23,331 bases of DNA from CAYLSO01 sp964386525 (GTDB lineage Bacteria; Eisenbacteria; RBG-16-71-46; DASYSL01), in NCBI GenBank assembly GCA_964386525.1, contig CAYLSO010000202.1, forward strand, positions 1-23,331, read 5' to 3'. Below, piece after piece: positions 9,510-17,352 of this stretch (the stretch's first letter is position 1; every line of letters begins with the position of its first letter). Both the position numbers and the translations under genes were made by a program. The notes below the pieces were generated by a model that saw nothing but the letters and a program-made list of their open reading frames with translations, made no database searches and was not told the origin of the DNA.

Positions 9510-11864
9510 CTACCTTGCCCCCCGCCGCGCCCGGTGCCACAACCCGAGCAGGCGCAGCGCCCGGTCGGCGGTCCGGAAGGCCGCCACGCCGCCGTCCTCG
9601 AGCGCCTGCGCCATGGGATCGTAGATGCGCCCGGCGTCCACCACCGCCACCCACGGCTTGGCGATCTCCGCGCGCAGGCGCAGCAGCCGCGCCACGACGC
9701 TGTCCTCGCGGCGCACGTCCTCCTGGTGCCCGGCCCCGGCGGCGAGCGTGTTGAGCGCGCCGGTCATCGGCACCACGCCGACCACCGCGGCGTCCACCCC
9801 GGGGTCCTCGAGGATGGCGCGCGTCACCGCCTCGAAGTCCGCGTCGCCGAGCATCGGCGTGAGGTCGATGGGGTTGTGGATGCCGACGATCTCCCCCAGA
9901 CGGGCGCGCGCCAGGATCTCGCCGAGCCGCGCCACCGTGGCGTCGCCGAAGGTCGCCAGCCGGAACGGCCCCAGGTTGTCGGCCATCGCCACGCACTCGA
10001 ATCCGGCGTTGGAGATGGCGCCGAGGGCCGGACCGGCGGCATCGCGGGCGCCGGAGTCAACCCCGCCGGCGTCACGCGCGCCGATGTCCCGGCCGCTCAG
10101 GAACGTGAGCAGCCGCACCAGATCCTCGAAGTCCTCGAGCGAGTCGGCCACCACGCAGCCCGCCCCCTCGGCCAGCTGGCGCGTCACCAGATAGTCCCCC
10201 GCCACCGAAGCCGTGTGGCTGGCCGCCGCCGCGGCTCCGGCGCTGGTGCGGCCGGCGCGGTAGAGCACGACGGTGCGGCCGCCGGCGGTGATCTCGCGCG
10301 CCGCCGCGAGGAAGCGCGTGCCGTCGAGCGGCCGGAAGCCCTCGACGTAGACGGCGAAGGTCTCGATGCCGGGGTCGTCCTTCAGGTAGTGGAGGTAGTC
10401 GCCGACCGTCAGGTCCATCTGGTTGCCGACCGTGATCGTGTAGCGCGGATTGACGCCGGCCAGCTTGCTGGCGCGGCAGATGGCGAACGCGCCGCTGCCG
10501 GTGATGAGCGCCAGCGGGTGCGGCACCCCGCGCGGCACCGGCAGCTTGGCCTCGGGGATGAAGAGCGTGTTGTAGCGCCCGGGCACCGAGCGGATGCCGA
10601 GGCAGTTGCCGCCGTTGACCACCGGCCCGCCCCACTCGGCGGCGCGCGACGCGGTCAGTGCGGCGCGCATGCGCCCGACGACGCTCTCGGTCCCCGCCTT
10701 CTCCTCGAGCCCGCCGGGGATCAGCACCACGGTCTCGGCGCGGCGCTGCTCGGCGATCTCGGTGAGCAGCTCGGCCGACTGCGCCGCCGAGACGCTCAGC
10801 ACCACCATGTCCACCTTCTCCGGGAGGTCGGCGAGCGACGGCACGCAGCGGGCGCCGTCGATCGTCTCCGCGCCCGGCTTGACCACGAAGACGTGCTCGA
10901 GCGGGAAACCCTCGCGCAGGATGTTCTGCAGGATGATGCGCCCCGGGTTGAGCTTCTCGGACACCCCCACGACGGCGATGGTGCGCGGCTTGAGCAGGGT
11001 GCGGATCTTGTTCAGCGGGCGCGGGGGCGCGCTGGCGCCGGCGCCGGCGTCGGCCGCGCCACCGAGCTCGCTGAACTTGAGCAGCGCGTCGAGGGCTACC
11101 AGGCGGCCGCCGCTGGCCACCAGCGGGTTGACCTCGAACTCGGCGATGGGGTCCGGGCAGAAGGCCTCGGCCAGCGCCAGGAAGCGGCGCGCCGCGGCGG
11201 CCAGGACCGCCGCCGGCAACTCCGGCGCCCGCCCGCGCTGCGGTTCGATGGCCAGCCGCGCGGCGGCGACGCGCCCCAGCGCCCGCTCCACCGCGTCGCC
11301 CCCCGCCAGCGCCGGCGAGCCCACCGCCAGCCCCTCGCCGTCGCGGAAGGCGCGCGCCAGGAACTCGGCGTGGATGCCGCCCGGGCCGACCGTCACCACC
11401 GGCCCGAAATCGCGCGTCCAGCGCATGCCGAGCAGGAACTCGTGGCCGAGCGCCGGATCGTGCGGCACGAACTCGTAGAGGACGAAGCCGGCGACGGCGT
11501 GGCCGGCCAGCCGCTGTTCCATGTCGCGCGCCGCGGCGGCGACCGCGTCGCGCCGGTTGGGCAGCGCGCGCACGCCGCCGGCCTCGGTCTTGTGGAGCAG
11601 ATCGGGAGCGACGACCTTGAGCACGACGCGCTCGGCGCCGCCGGGCAGCGGCGCTTCCGGCAGTCGCGCCACCCCGTCCGCGTCGGCGAACTCGACGCGC
11701 CGCGGCGTGGCGATGCCCAGCGCGTCGAGCAGCGCCATGCCCTCGGTCTCGAGCAGGACGCCGCGCTCGCGGAAGCGGGCGCCGTCGAGGATCGCGCGGA
11801 TGGCCGCGCTGTCGAGGGCCAAAGCGCCAGCCCCGCCGGCGGCCCCGGGAGCGGCCGCGCTCAT
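9510..11864 (-). CDS. Acyl-CoA synthetase (ADP-forming), fused beta-alpha subunits
   Basis: 784 residues. The N-terminal ~265 residues are an ATP-grasp (beta-type) domain with VLKVVAPDLLHKTEAGGV (His91) and FEVNPLV; the rest is the alpha part: a CoA-binding Rossmann domain from ~285 (TIAVVGVSEKLNPGR), then succinyl-CoA-ligase-like domains with the phospho-His site ASHTASVAGDY (His550) and IHNPIDLTP. Such enzymes convert acyl-CoA, ADP and phosphate to the free acid, CoA and ATP. The beta-before-alpha order is a known circular rearrangement in this family. The ATG overlaps the iorB stop (ATGA), so arylacetyl-CoA made by IorAB is the likely substrate. A low-complexity GARDAGGVDSGARDAAG stretch near residue 600 looks like a lineage-specific insert. 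Confidence 0.88.
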   Translation of the reverse strand: MSAAAPGAAGGAGALALDSAAIRAILDGARFRERGVLLETEGMALLDALGIATPRRVEFADADGVARLPEAPLPGGAERVVLKVVAPDLLHKTEAGGVRALPNRRDAVAAAARDMEQRLAGHAVAGFVLYEFVPHDPALGHEFLLGMRWTRDFGPVVTVGPGGIHAEFLARAFRDGEGLAVGSPALAGGDAVERALGRVAAARLAIEPQRGRAPELPAAVLAAAARRFLALAEAFCPDPIAEFEVNPLVASGGRLVALDALLKFSELGGAADAGAGASAPPRPLNKIRTLLKPRTIAVVGVSEKLNPGRIILQNILREGFPLEHVFVVKPGAETIDGARCVPSLADLPEKVDMVVLSVSAAQSAELLTEIAEQRRAETVVLIPGGLEEKAGTESVVGRMRAALTASRAAEWGGPVVNGGNCLGIRSVPGRYNTLFIPEAKLPVPRGVPHPLALITGSGAFAICRASKLAGVNPRYTITVGNQMDLTVGDYLHYLKDDPGIETFAVYVEGFRPLDGTRFLAAAREITAGGRTVVLYRAGRTSAGAAAAASHTASVAGDYLVTRQLAEGAGCVVADSLEDFEDLVRLLTFLSGRDIGARDAGGVDSGARDAAGPALGAISNAGFECVAMADNLGPFRLATFGDATVARLGEILARARLGEIVGIHNPIDLTPMLGDADFEAVTRAILEDPGVDAAVVGVVPMTGALNTLAAGAGHQEDVRREDSVVARLLRLRAEIAKPWVAVVDAGRIYDPMAQALEDGGVAAFRTADRALRLLGLWHRARRGAR

Positions 11865-12460
11865 CGGGGCGCCGCGGCCGCAGGAGCCCCCGTCGCGGCG
11901 GCGTGCCCGGCGCGGAAGGCGGCCAGGTTGCGCTGCAGCACCTCGTCGCCCTTGCGCGCGAAGAGCTGCGCGATGGCGCGCTCCAGCGACTCGGGCTTGA
12001 GCGGCAGCAGATGCGAGGCGGCGCCGACGATCACCGTGTTCATGGTGAGCGGGTCGCCGGCCTCGCGCGCCAGCCGCTCGGCCTCCACGAGGATGGCGCG
12101 CGGCAGGGCGCGGATGCGCCGGTGCACCTCCGCGAGCTCCGGATAGTCGGGGATGTTGACCACCGGCTCGGCCGCGGTCACCACCGTGCCCTGCGCCGCG
12201 AGCATCTCGAGGTAGCGCAGGCTCTCGAGCGGCTCCATGCTGAGGATGAGGTCGGCCGCGGCGCGGGCGATGAGGTCGCTCTCGATGGGCCGGTCGGCCA
12301 GGCGCATGTGCGCCTGCACCGCACCGCCGCGCTGCGCCATGCCGTGCACCTCGGACTGCTTGGCGTACAGGCCCTCGCCGACGGCGGCCATGCCGATGAG
12401 CCCGGCCATGGAGAGCACGCCCTGGCCGCCGACGCCGCTCAAGAGGATGTCGTACTTCAT
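11861..12460 (-). CDS. iorB: Indolepyruvate ferredoxin oxidoreductase, beta subunit
   Basis: 199 residues, normal for IorB. The start MKYDILLSGVGGQGVLSMAG contains the GxGGQG motif of 2-oxoacid:ferredoxin oxidoreductase gamma-type domains, followed by QSEVHGMAQRGGAV, both diagnostic. With IorA it oxidatively decarboxylates aryl pyruvates (from Trp, Phe, Tyr transamination) to arylacetyl-CoA with ferredoxin reduction, in the cytoplasm. AGGAGG precedes the ATG. The start overlaps the stop of the full-length iorA frame (ATGA at 12460-12457) and the stop overlaps the acd start (11864-11861), so the three genes are translationally coupled. Confidence 0.92.
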   Translation of the reverse strand: MKYDILLSGVGGQGVLSMAGLIGMAAVGEGLYAKQSEVHGMAQRGGAVQAHMRLADRPIESDLIARAAADLILSMEPLESLRYLEMLAAQGTVVTAAEPVVNIPDYPELAEVHRRIRALPRAILVEAERLAREAGDPLTMNTVIVGAASHLLPLKPESLERAIAQLFARKGDEVLQRNLAAFRAGHAAATGAPAAAAPR

Positions 12461-12624
12461 GCCGTCACCTCCTGCCGGGCGTCCTTCGCCGGGCCGGCGC
12501 CGGCCGGGCCCGCCCCGCCCGCGCCCGGGGCTCCCGCCCCCGCCGCCGCGTGGCGCGCCTTGCGCCGCACCGTCTCCAGGCACTCGCGCACCGTGACGAT
12601 CACCGAGATGCCCCGGTGGTCGAT
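12457..12624 (-). pseudogene. iorA: C-terminal remainder of iorA beyond an in-frame TAG
   Basis: In the same frame as iorA, directly after the TAG at 12627-12625, 55 codons follow (IDHRGISVIVTVRECLETVRR..., then an Ala/Gly/Pro-rich tail) before a TGA that overlaps the iorB ATG. The hRGxSVIvtvReC strand is what IorA proteins normally have at this place, so this segment belongs to iorA. Whether it is translated (readthrough, or TAG being a base-call error) cannot be told from the sequence. Confidence 0.75.
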
Positions 12625-14142
12625 CTAGCGGCGGATCAGCTCCGCCAGCTCCTTGACCTTGCGCGGCGCCGCCTCGACCAGGTGGCAGTGCTCCGGCGGC
12701 ACGCCCAGCCCCAGCACCACGTCGAAGAGGCGCGACGACGGCACCAGCGTCTCCTGCCCGCCGGTCATGGCCACCGCTTCGTTGTCGAGGATCAGCAGCG
12801 TCATGTCGGTGTCGGCGGCCACGGCGTCGAGCAGCGGCGTCATCCCCGAGTGCAGGAAGGTGCTGTCGCCGATCACCGCCACCGCCGGGTGGAACCCGGC
12901 CTCGGCGGCGCCCTTGGCCATGCTCACCGAGGCCCCCATGCAGACGCACGACTCGATCATCGAGTAGGGCGGCAGCGCCCCCAGCGTGTAGCAGCCGATG
13001 TCCGAGGTCACCATGGACTGGTCGTTGTCCGCCAGCGCCTCGCGCAGCGCCTGGTAGGCGTGGCCGTGCGGACAGCCCTTGCACAGCTGCGGCGGTCGCC
13101 CGGGGATGGGGAAGCTCTCGTAGGCGACCGGCACGCGCGCCGGCAGGCCGAGCGCGGCGCGCACCACGTCGGGCGACAGCTCGCCGGACGCCGGCACGCC
13201 GCCGTTCATGCGGCCGGCGATCTCCAGCGGCGCCGGCAGCAGGCCGCGCAGCTCGCGCTCGACGTACGGATAGCCGTCCTCGAGCACCAGGATCCGCTTG
13301 ACGTGCGCCGCCAGCCTCCGCACCAGCGCGGCCGGGATCGGGTAGGCGCCGATGTGCAGGTGCGACGGCTCCCAGCCCAGGTCGGGCAGGTTCTCGCGGT
13401 AGTAGTTGCGCGCCAGGCCGGTGGTGATGATCCCCAGCTCGCGGCGCTCCGGGTTGAGGGCCAGGCGGTTGTAGGCGCAGCTCTCCGACCAGGCGCGCAT
13501 CTCCTCCTGGCGCTCGAGCAGCGCGCGCCACGCCCGGCGGGCGTTGGCCGGCAGCAGGATCCACGAATCGCGGTCGGGGGCCTTGGCGATCGGGTTCTCG
13601 GCGCGCGGCTCGCGCAGCTCGACGGCGGTGCGGCTGTGCGCCAGGCGGGTCACCAGCCGCAACAGCACCGGCACGCGAAACCGCTCCGACAGGTCGAAAG
13701 CGTCGCGCGTCATGTCGTACGCCTCCTGCTGCGTGGCCGGCTCGAGACAGAGCACCCGCGCGAAGTCGGCGTACCAGCGGCTGTCCTGCTCGTTCTGCGA
13801 GCTGTGCATGCCGGGGTCGTCGGCGACGGCCACCACGAGGCCGCCGTGGGTGGAGACCAGGGCGGCGTTGACGAACGGGTCGGCGGCGACGTTGAGGCCG
13901 ACGTGCTTCATCGACACCAGCGCGCGCCGGCCGGCGAAGCAGGCGCCGAGCGCCTCCTCCATGGCCGTCTTCTCGTTGGCCGTCCAGGCGGCGTGCGGGC
14001 GCCCGTGCTTCTTCTTGTGGTCGAGCAGGAACTCCATGATCTCGGTCGCGGGAGTTCCCGGGTAGGCGTACGCGGAGGAGATCCCGGCGTGCACCGCGCC
14101 GAGCGCGACGCTCTCGTCACCCAGCAGGATTCTCTGCGGCAT
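12625..14142 (-). CDS. iorA: Indolepyruvate ferredoxin oxidoreductase, alpha subunit, interrupted by amber codon
   Basis: 505 residues up to the in-frame TAG; 561 codons if the TAG is read through to 12457. The pyrimidine-binding N-terminal domain shows AYPGTPATEIMEF and the conserved stretch TANEKTAMEEALG (residues 55-67) with KHVGLNVAADPF; then ADDPGMHSSQNEQDSR, LCKGCPHGHAYQAL (~353-366), and the TPP-binding site GDSTFLHSG (425-433) with LDNEAVAMTGGQ (452-463). GGAGG sits 5 bases before the ATG. Unlike classical IorA (about 600 residues) there is no C-terminal 2x[4Fe-4S] ferredoxin domain, even past the TAG. Together with IorB it makes arylacetyl-CoA from aryl pyruvates. The 3' part is described separately. 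Confidence 0.88.
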   Translation of the reverse strand: MPQRILLGDESVALGAVHAGISSAYAYPGTPATEIMEFLLDHKKKHGRPHAAWTANEKTAMEEALGACFAGRRALVSMKHVGLNVAADPFVNAALVSTHGGLVVAVADDPGMHSSQNEQDSRWYADFARVLCLEPATQQEAYDMTRDAFDLSERFRVPVLLRLVTRLAHSRTAVELREPRAENPIAKAPDRDSWILLPANARRAWRALLERQEEMRAWSESCAYNRLALNPERRELGIITTGLARNYYRENLPDLGWEPSHLHIGAYPIPAALVRRLAAHVKRILVLEDGYPYVERELRGLLPAPLEIAGRMNGGVPASGELSPDVVRAALGLPARVPVAYESFPIPGRPPQLCKGCPHGHAYQALREALADNDQSMVTSDIGCYTLGALPPYSMIESCVCMGASVSMAKGAAEAGFHPAVAVIGDSTFLHSGMTPLLDAVAADTDMTLLILDNEAVAMTGGQETLVPSSRLFDVVLGLGVPPEHCHLVEAAPRKVKELAELIRR

Positions 14143-14292
14143 GAAGCCTCCGAAGCGGATCAGGACGGGCCGGTTGCGCTGCGCCGACTGCGGGAGGCGG
14201 GTCGGCGGCAGGCCCGGCGGCGCCGCCTCCCCGATCGTCGATCGTCGCGCATGAATATGCACGCTCCCTGCCGCGGCGTGAAGACGCTGAAG

Positions 14293-14372
14293 GGCGGCGG
14301 AAACCGCGCCCGGCGGAAACCGCGCCCGGCGAGAACCGCGCCCGGCGAGTACCGCGCCCGGCGAGTACCGCG
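14293..14372. repeat. Five-copy 16-bp tandem repeat
   Basis: Units of 16 bases end in ACCGCG: a degenerate copy at 14293-14308, then 14309-14324 (CCCGGCGGAAACCGCG), 14325-14340 (CCCGGCGAGAACCGCG), and two identical copies at 14341-14356 and 14357-14372 (CCCGGCGAGTACCGCG). It lies between the divergent iorA and xpt genes. Confidence 0.85.
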
Positions 14373-14393
14373 GCCGGCGGCCCGCCCGCCCCG

Positions 14394-14423
14394 TTGTCCG
14401 TGCCCCGCACCGGGTGGTAGCGT
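14394..14423 (+). promoter_or_regulatory. Promoter candidate for xpt
   Basis: TTGTCC (14394-14399) and TAGCGT (14418-14423) are 18 bases apart; the predicted leader is about 40 bases. The -35 matches those at 1663 and 23006. Confidence 0.4.
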
Positions 14424-14469
14424 CGCGCGTCGCCAGTCGGGCGCTTCTCCCTCCAACCGAGGTGGCATC

Positions 14470-15042
14470 GTGCAGGAACTCAAGGACCGCATCCTCCGCG
14501 ACGGGAAGAACCTGGGGAACGGCATCCTCAAGGTGGACGGCTTCATCAACCACCAGGTCGATCCCACGCTCATGCACGCCTGCGGCGCCGAGTTCGCTCG
14601 CCGCTTCGCCGCGCTCGGCGCCACCAAGGTGCTCACCGCCGAGATCTCCGGCATCGCCCCGGCGGTGGCCACCGGCGTGCACCTCGGCCTGCCGGTCATC
14701 TACGCCCGCAAGCACAAGCCCATCACCATGCCCGAGCAGGTCTTCCTCACCACCAGTTCGTCGCACACCAAGGGCGGCAGCGTGGAGTTGATCGTCTCGC
14801 CCGAGTACCTCGGCGACGGCGAGCGCGTGCTGCTCATCGACGACTTCCTGGCCTCGGGGACGACCACGCTGGGGCTGGTGCGCTTGGTGCACACCGCCGG
14901 GGCGCGCGTCGTGGGCATCGGGGCGCTGATCGAGAAGGTCTTCGAGGGCGGGCGCGCCCGGCTGGCGCACCTCGGCGTGCCGATCGAGGCGCTGGCGCGC
15001 GTCGCCGCGCTCGAGGGCGAGCGGATCGTCTTCGCGGAGTGA
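14470..15042 (+). CDS. xpt: Xanthine phosphoribosyltransferase
   Basis: 190 residues, close to the Bacillus subtilis Xpt length of 194 and similar throughout: ILKVDGFINHQVDPTLM, AEISGIAPAVATGV, ARKHKPITM, and the PRPP-binding loop VLLIDDFLASGTTT (residues 120-133). The cytoplasmic enzyme makes XMP from xanthine and PRPP. The GTG start is preceded by GAGGTGG. It converges on guanine deaminase, whose product xanthine is its substrate, so the pair forms a guanine-to-XMP salvage route. A general adenine phosphoribosyltransferase is less likely because the Xpt-type DGFINHQVDP and ARKHK segments are present. Confidence 0.92.
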   Translation: MQELKDRILRDGKNLGNGILKVDGFINHQVDPTLMHACGAEFARRFAALGATKVLTAEISGIAPAVATGVHLGLPVIYARKHKPITMPEQVFLTTSSSHTKGGSVELIVSPEYLGDGERVLLIDDFLASGTTTLGLVRLVHTAGARVVGIGALIEKVFEGGRARLAHLGVPIEALARVAALEGERIVFAE

Positions 15043-15047
15043 TCGGC

Positions 15048-15063
15048 CTCCCGGCCGCGGGAG
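15048..15063. terminator. Small hairpin between convergent xpt and guanine deaminase
   Basis: CTCCCG and CGGGAG pair around a GCCG loop in the 25-base gap between the two stop codons. There is no T tract on either side, so terminator function is only suggested by position. Confidence 0.35.
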
Positions 15064-15067
15064 CTGC

Positions 15068-16423
15068 CTACTCCTCCGCCGGCAGCTCCGGCCGGCTGTA
15101 GGCCAGCTTGCCGCCCACGTAGGTGGCGCGGACGGCGCGGTCGTCACCCATCATCATCTGGATGAACAGCGCCTCCTCGAGGTCGCGGGCATACTTCATG
15201 CGGAAGCGGATGATGGGCGTGGACTTGAGGTCGATGACGATGACGTCGGCCTCCATCCCGGGCGCGATGCTGCCGATTTTGTCCTCGAGGTGGAGCGCCT
15301 GCGCGGTGCCGCGGGTCGCCAGGTAGTAGGCCTGGTAGGCGGTGAGCGTGAAGTCCTTGAGCTGGGCGGTCTCGTAGGCGCGCCCGAGCGTGGCGAGGAT
15401 GGAGAAGGTCGTCCCCGCGCCCAGATCGGTGGCGCAGCCGACGCGCACCGGCCGCGACGCCTGCTTGGCGTTCCCCAGGTCGAAGAGGCCGCTGCCGAGG
15501 AACTCGTTGGAAGTCGGGCAGTGGGCCACCGCCGCGCCGGCGTCGTGGATGCGCTGCAGCTCCTCCTCGGCGAGGTGCACGCCGTGCCCGAGGATGGTGC
15601 GCGGCCCCACCAGGCCGTAGTGGTCGTAGACGTCGAGGTAGCCGCGCCGCTCGGGGAACAGCTCCTTCACCCAGGCCACCTCGCCCTGATTCTCCGAGAC
15701 GTGCGTCTGCACGAAGGCGTCGGGGTGCTCGCGGCGCAGGGCGCGCGCCGCCTCCAGCTGTCCCGGCGTGCTGGTGGGCGCGAAGCGCGGCGTGATGGCG
15801 TAGAGCAGCCGGCCGCGGCCATGCCACTTGTGGAGCAGCGCCTTCGACTGCTCGTACGCCTTCTGCGCCGTGTCCAGCAGCCGCGCCGGCGCGTTGCGGT
15901 CCATGATCACCTTGCCGGCGATGACCCGCATGCCGAGCTTCTCGGCCTCCTCGAAGAAGGCGTCCACCGACTGCGGGTGGACCGTGCAGTACACGCAGCA
16001 GGTGGTGATGCCGTTGCGCAGACACTCGCGCAGGAAGACGCGGGCCACGGCGTGCGCGTGCTCGGGGTCGGCGAACTGCTGCTCGGCGACGAAGGCGTAG
16101 CGGGTGAGCCAGTCGAGGAGGTGCTCGCCGTGGGCGGCGATGATCTGGGTCTGCGGGTAGTGGACGTGGCAGTCGAGGAAGCCGGCGGTGATGACGCAGT
16201 CCTTGTACTGGGTCACCGGCGTGCCGGGCGGCAGCGTCGGCAGCACGCGGCGCGCCGGGCCGCAGTCGGCGATCCTGCCGCCCGACATGACCACGACGCC
16301 ATCCGGCTCGAAGTCCAGGACTTCGGCGAGATCTTCCTCGAAAGGGTCGCCGGTATAGGTGAGGACGGGACCGCGGATCGCGGTCATGCCGCCGCTGGCC
16401 ATCCCGGCGGTGGGCTCGGCCAT
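15068..16423 (-). CDS. guaD: Guanine deaminase
   Basis: 451 residues, an amidohydrolase of the ATZ/TRZ type. Metal ligands are His86 and His88 in GFLDCHVHYPQ, His241 in QTHVSEN, His280 in LGHGVHL and Asp333 in ATDLGAGT; the HVHYPQTQ and TVHPQS segments are typical of guanine deaminases. It hydrolyses guanine to xanthine and ammonia in the cytoplasm. The ATG at 16423 is chosen because GGAGG lies about 8 bases upstream; an upstream in-frame start would add 16 residues without homology. Partner enzyme is the convergent Xpt. Confidence 0.92.
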   Translation of the reverse strand: MAEPTAGMASGGMTAIRGPVLTYTGDPFEEDLAEVLDFEPDGVVVMSGGRIADCGPARRVLPTLPPGTPVTQYKDCVITAGFLDCHVHYPQTQIIAAHGEHLLDWLTRYAFVAEQQFADPEHAHAVARVFLRECLRNGITTCCVYCTVHPQSVDAFFEEAEKLGMRVIAGKVIMDRNAPARLLDTAQKAYEQSKALLHKWHGRGRLLYAITPRFAPTSTPGQLEAARALRREHPDAFVQTHVSENQGEVAWVKELFPERRGYLDVYDHYGLVGPRTILGHGVHLAEEELQRIHDAGAAVAHCPTSNEFLGSGLFDLGNAKQASRPVRVGCATDLGAGTTFSILATLGRAYETAQLKDFTLTAYQAYYLATRGTAQALHLEDKIGSIAPGMEADVIVIDLKSTPIIRFRMKYARDLEEALFIQMMMGDDRAVRATYVGGKLAYSRPELPAEE

Positions 16424-16689
16424 GGGCTCTTCCTCCCCGGCAACAGTGCCACTGCGGGGCGGGCGGGACAAGACGGCGCCGGCGGCGGGCGGGGCGGGCG
16501 GCGTTCCCGCCCGGGCCGCCCGGAAACTTCCAGCCGAGACTTGCGTAGAGCGCCTTCTGGTGGCAGCGTAGGGGGCCGTCGCCGACCGGGAGCCGGCAGG
16601 AAGTCGGCGCGCTCGGCCGCGTCCGCGCCAAGCGCATCCCGGTCGCCGCTTCCATCCGCGCGGTTCGGACCGCGAGGGAGGTCGTAGCC

Positions 16690-17319
16690 ATGGGGTTCTT
16701 CTTCGTTCTCGTCGCCATCGTCGCCGCCGCCGTTCTGTGGTTCATCGGCGTCTATAACAGCCTGGTCGGCCTGCGCAACCAGGTGCAGAACGCCTGGAAG
16801 CAGATCGACGTGCAGCTCAAGCGCCGCCACGACCTCATCCCCAACCTCGTGAACACGGTGCGCGGCATGATGAAGTTCGAGCAGGAGACCCTCGACCGCG
16901 TCATCTCGGCGCGCGCCAAGGCGGTGTCGGCGACGACCGTGGCGCAGAAGGGCCAGGCGGAGGGCGAGCTGACGCAGGCGCTGGGGCGGCTGTTCGCGGT
17001 GGCCGAGGCGTACCCGGACTTCAAGTCGAACCAGAACGCCCTGCAGCTCCAGGAAGAGCTGACCTCGACCGAGAACAAGATCGGCTTCGCGCGCCAGTTC
17101 TACAACGACCTCGTCATGCGCTTCAACACGGCGCAGCAGGTCTTCCCGGCCAACCTGGTGGCCTCCTCGTTCGGCTTCTCGCCGGCGGAGTTCCTCGAGA
17201 TCGCCGAGGCCGATCGCGTCGTGCCGGTGGTGGACCTGTCCACTTCGGCGCCGGCGGCGGGCGGCCCCGCGGCGGGCGCCCCCGGCGCCGGCGCTCCCCC
17301 GGCCGCCCCGACCGCCTAG
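16690..17319 (+). CDS. lemA: LemA family protein
   Basis: 209 residues. One N-terminal transmembrane helix (about residues 3-21) precedes the family signature YNSLVGLRNQVQNAWKQIDVQLKRRHDLIPNLV (residues 22-54), further helices, and YNDLVMRFNTAQQVFPANLVA. The last ~30 residues are Ala/Pro/Gly-rich and probably disordered. LemA proteins form helical bundles held at the membrane; their precise function is unknown, but they are often encoded next to M48 proteases, as here (33-base gap). GGGAGG precedes the ATG by about 9 bases. The 266-base gap upstream (16424-16689) shows no clear gene or promoter. Confidence 0.92.
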   Translation: MGFFFVLVAIVAAAVLWFIGVYNSLVGLRNQVQNAWKQIDVQLKRRHDLIPNLVNTVRGMMKFEQETLDRVISARAKAVSATTVAQKGQAEGELTQALGRLFAVAEAYPDFKSNQNALQLQEELTSTENKIGFARQFYNDLVMRFNTAQQVFPANLVASSFGFSPAEFLEIAEADRVVPVVDLSTSAPAAGGPAAGAPGAGAPPAAPTA

Positions 17320-17352
17320 CCGGCGCGGACCGCGGACCGCACCGGCGCGCCC

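Larger units (their letters stand above)
14143..14469. other. Divergent intergenic region between iorA and xpt
   Basis: 327 bases without a gene. It holds a 16-bp tandem repeat (14293-14372), an AT-richer patch around 14250-14258 that may be part of an iorA promoter, and a promoter candidate for xpt (14394-14423). No small open frame with a ribosome binding site is visible. Confidence 0.6.

Noticed and set aside
9534..12146. Plus-strand open frame of 870 codons opposite acd and iorB
   Set aside because: Antisense shadow with low-complexity product; the minus strand has conserved enzyme motifs.
12625..12627. TAG in iorA as a pyrrolysine codon
   Set aside because: The residue is not in a methylamine methyltransferase, no pyl genes are in the window, and a one-base change from GAG explains it. 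Kept only as a remote option.
14293..14372. CRISPR-like array
   Set aside because: The 16-bp units abut each other with no spacers and no cas genes are nearby.
14143..15147. Upstream extension of iorA to a start at 15147
   Set aside because: The extra ~335 residues are read from the opposite strand of xpt and the 16-bp repeat; a ribosome binding site and the normal IorA N-terminus mark 14142 as the start.
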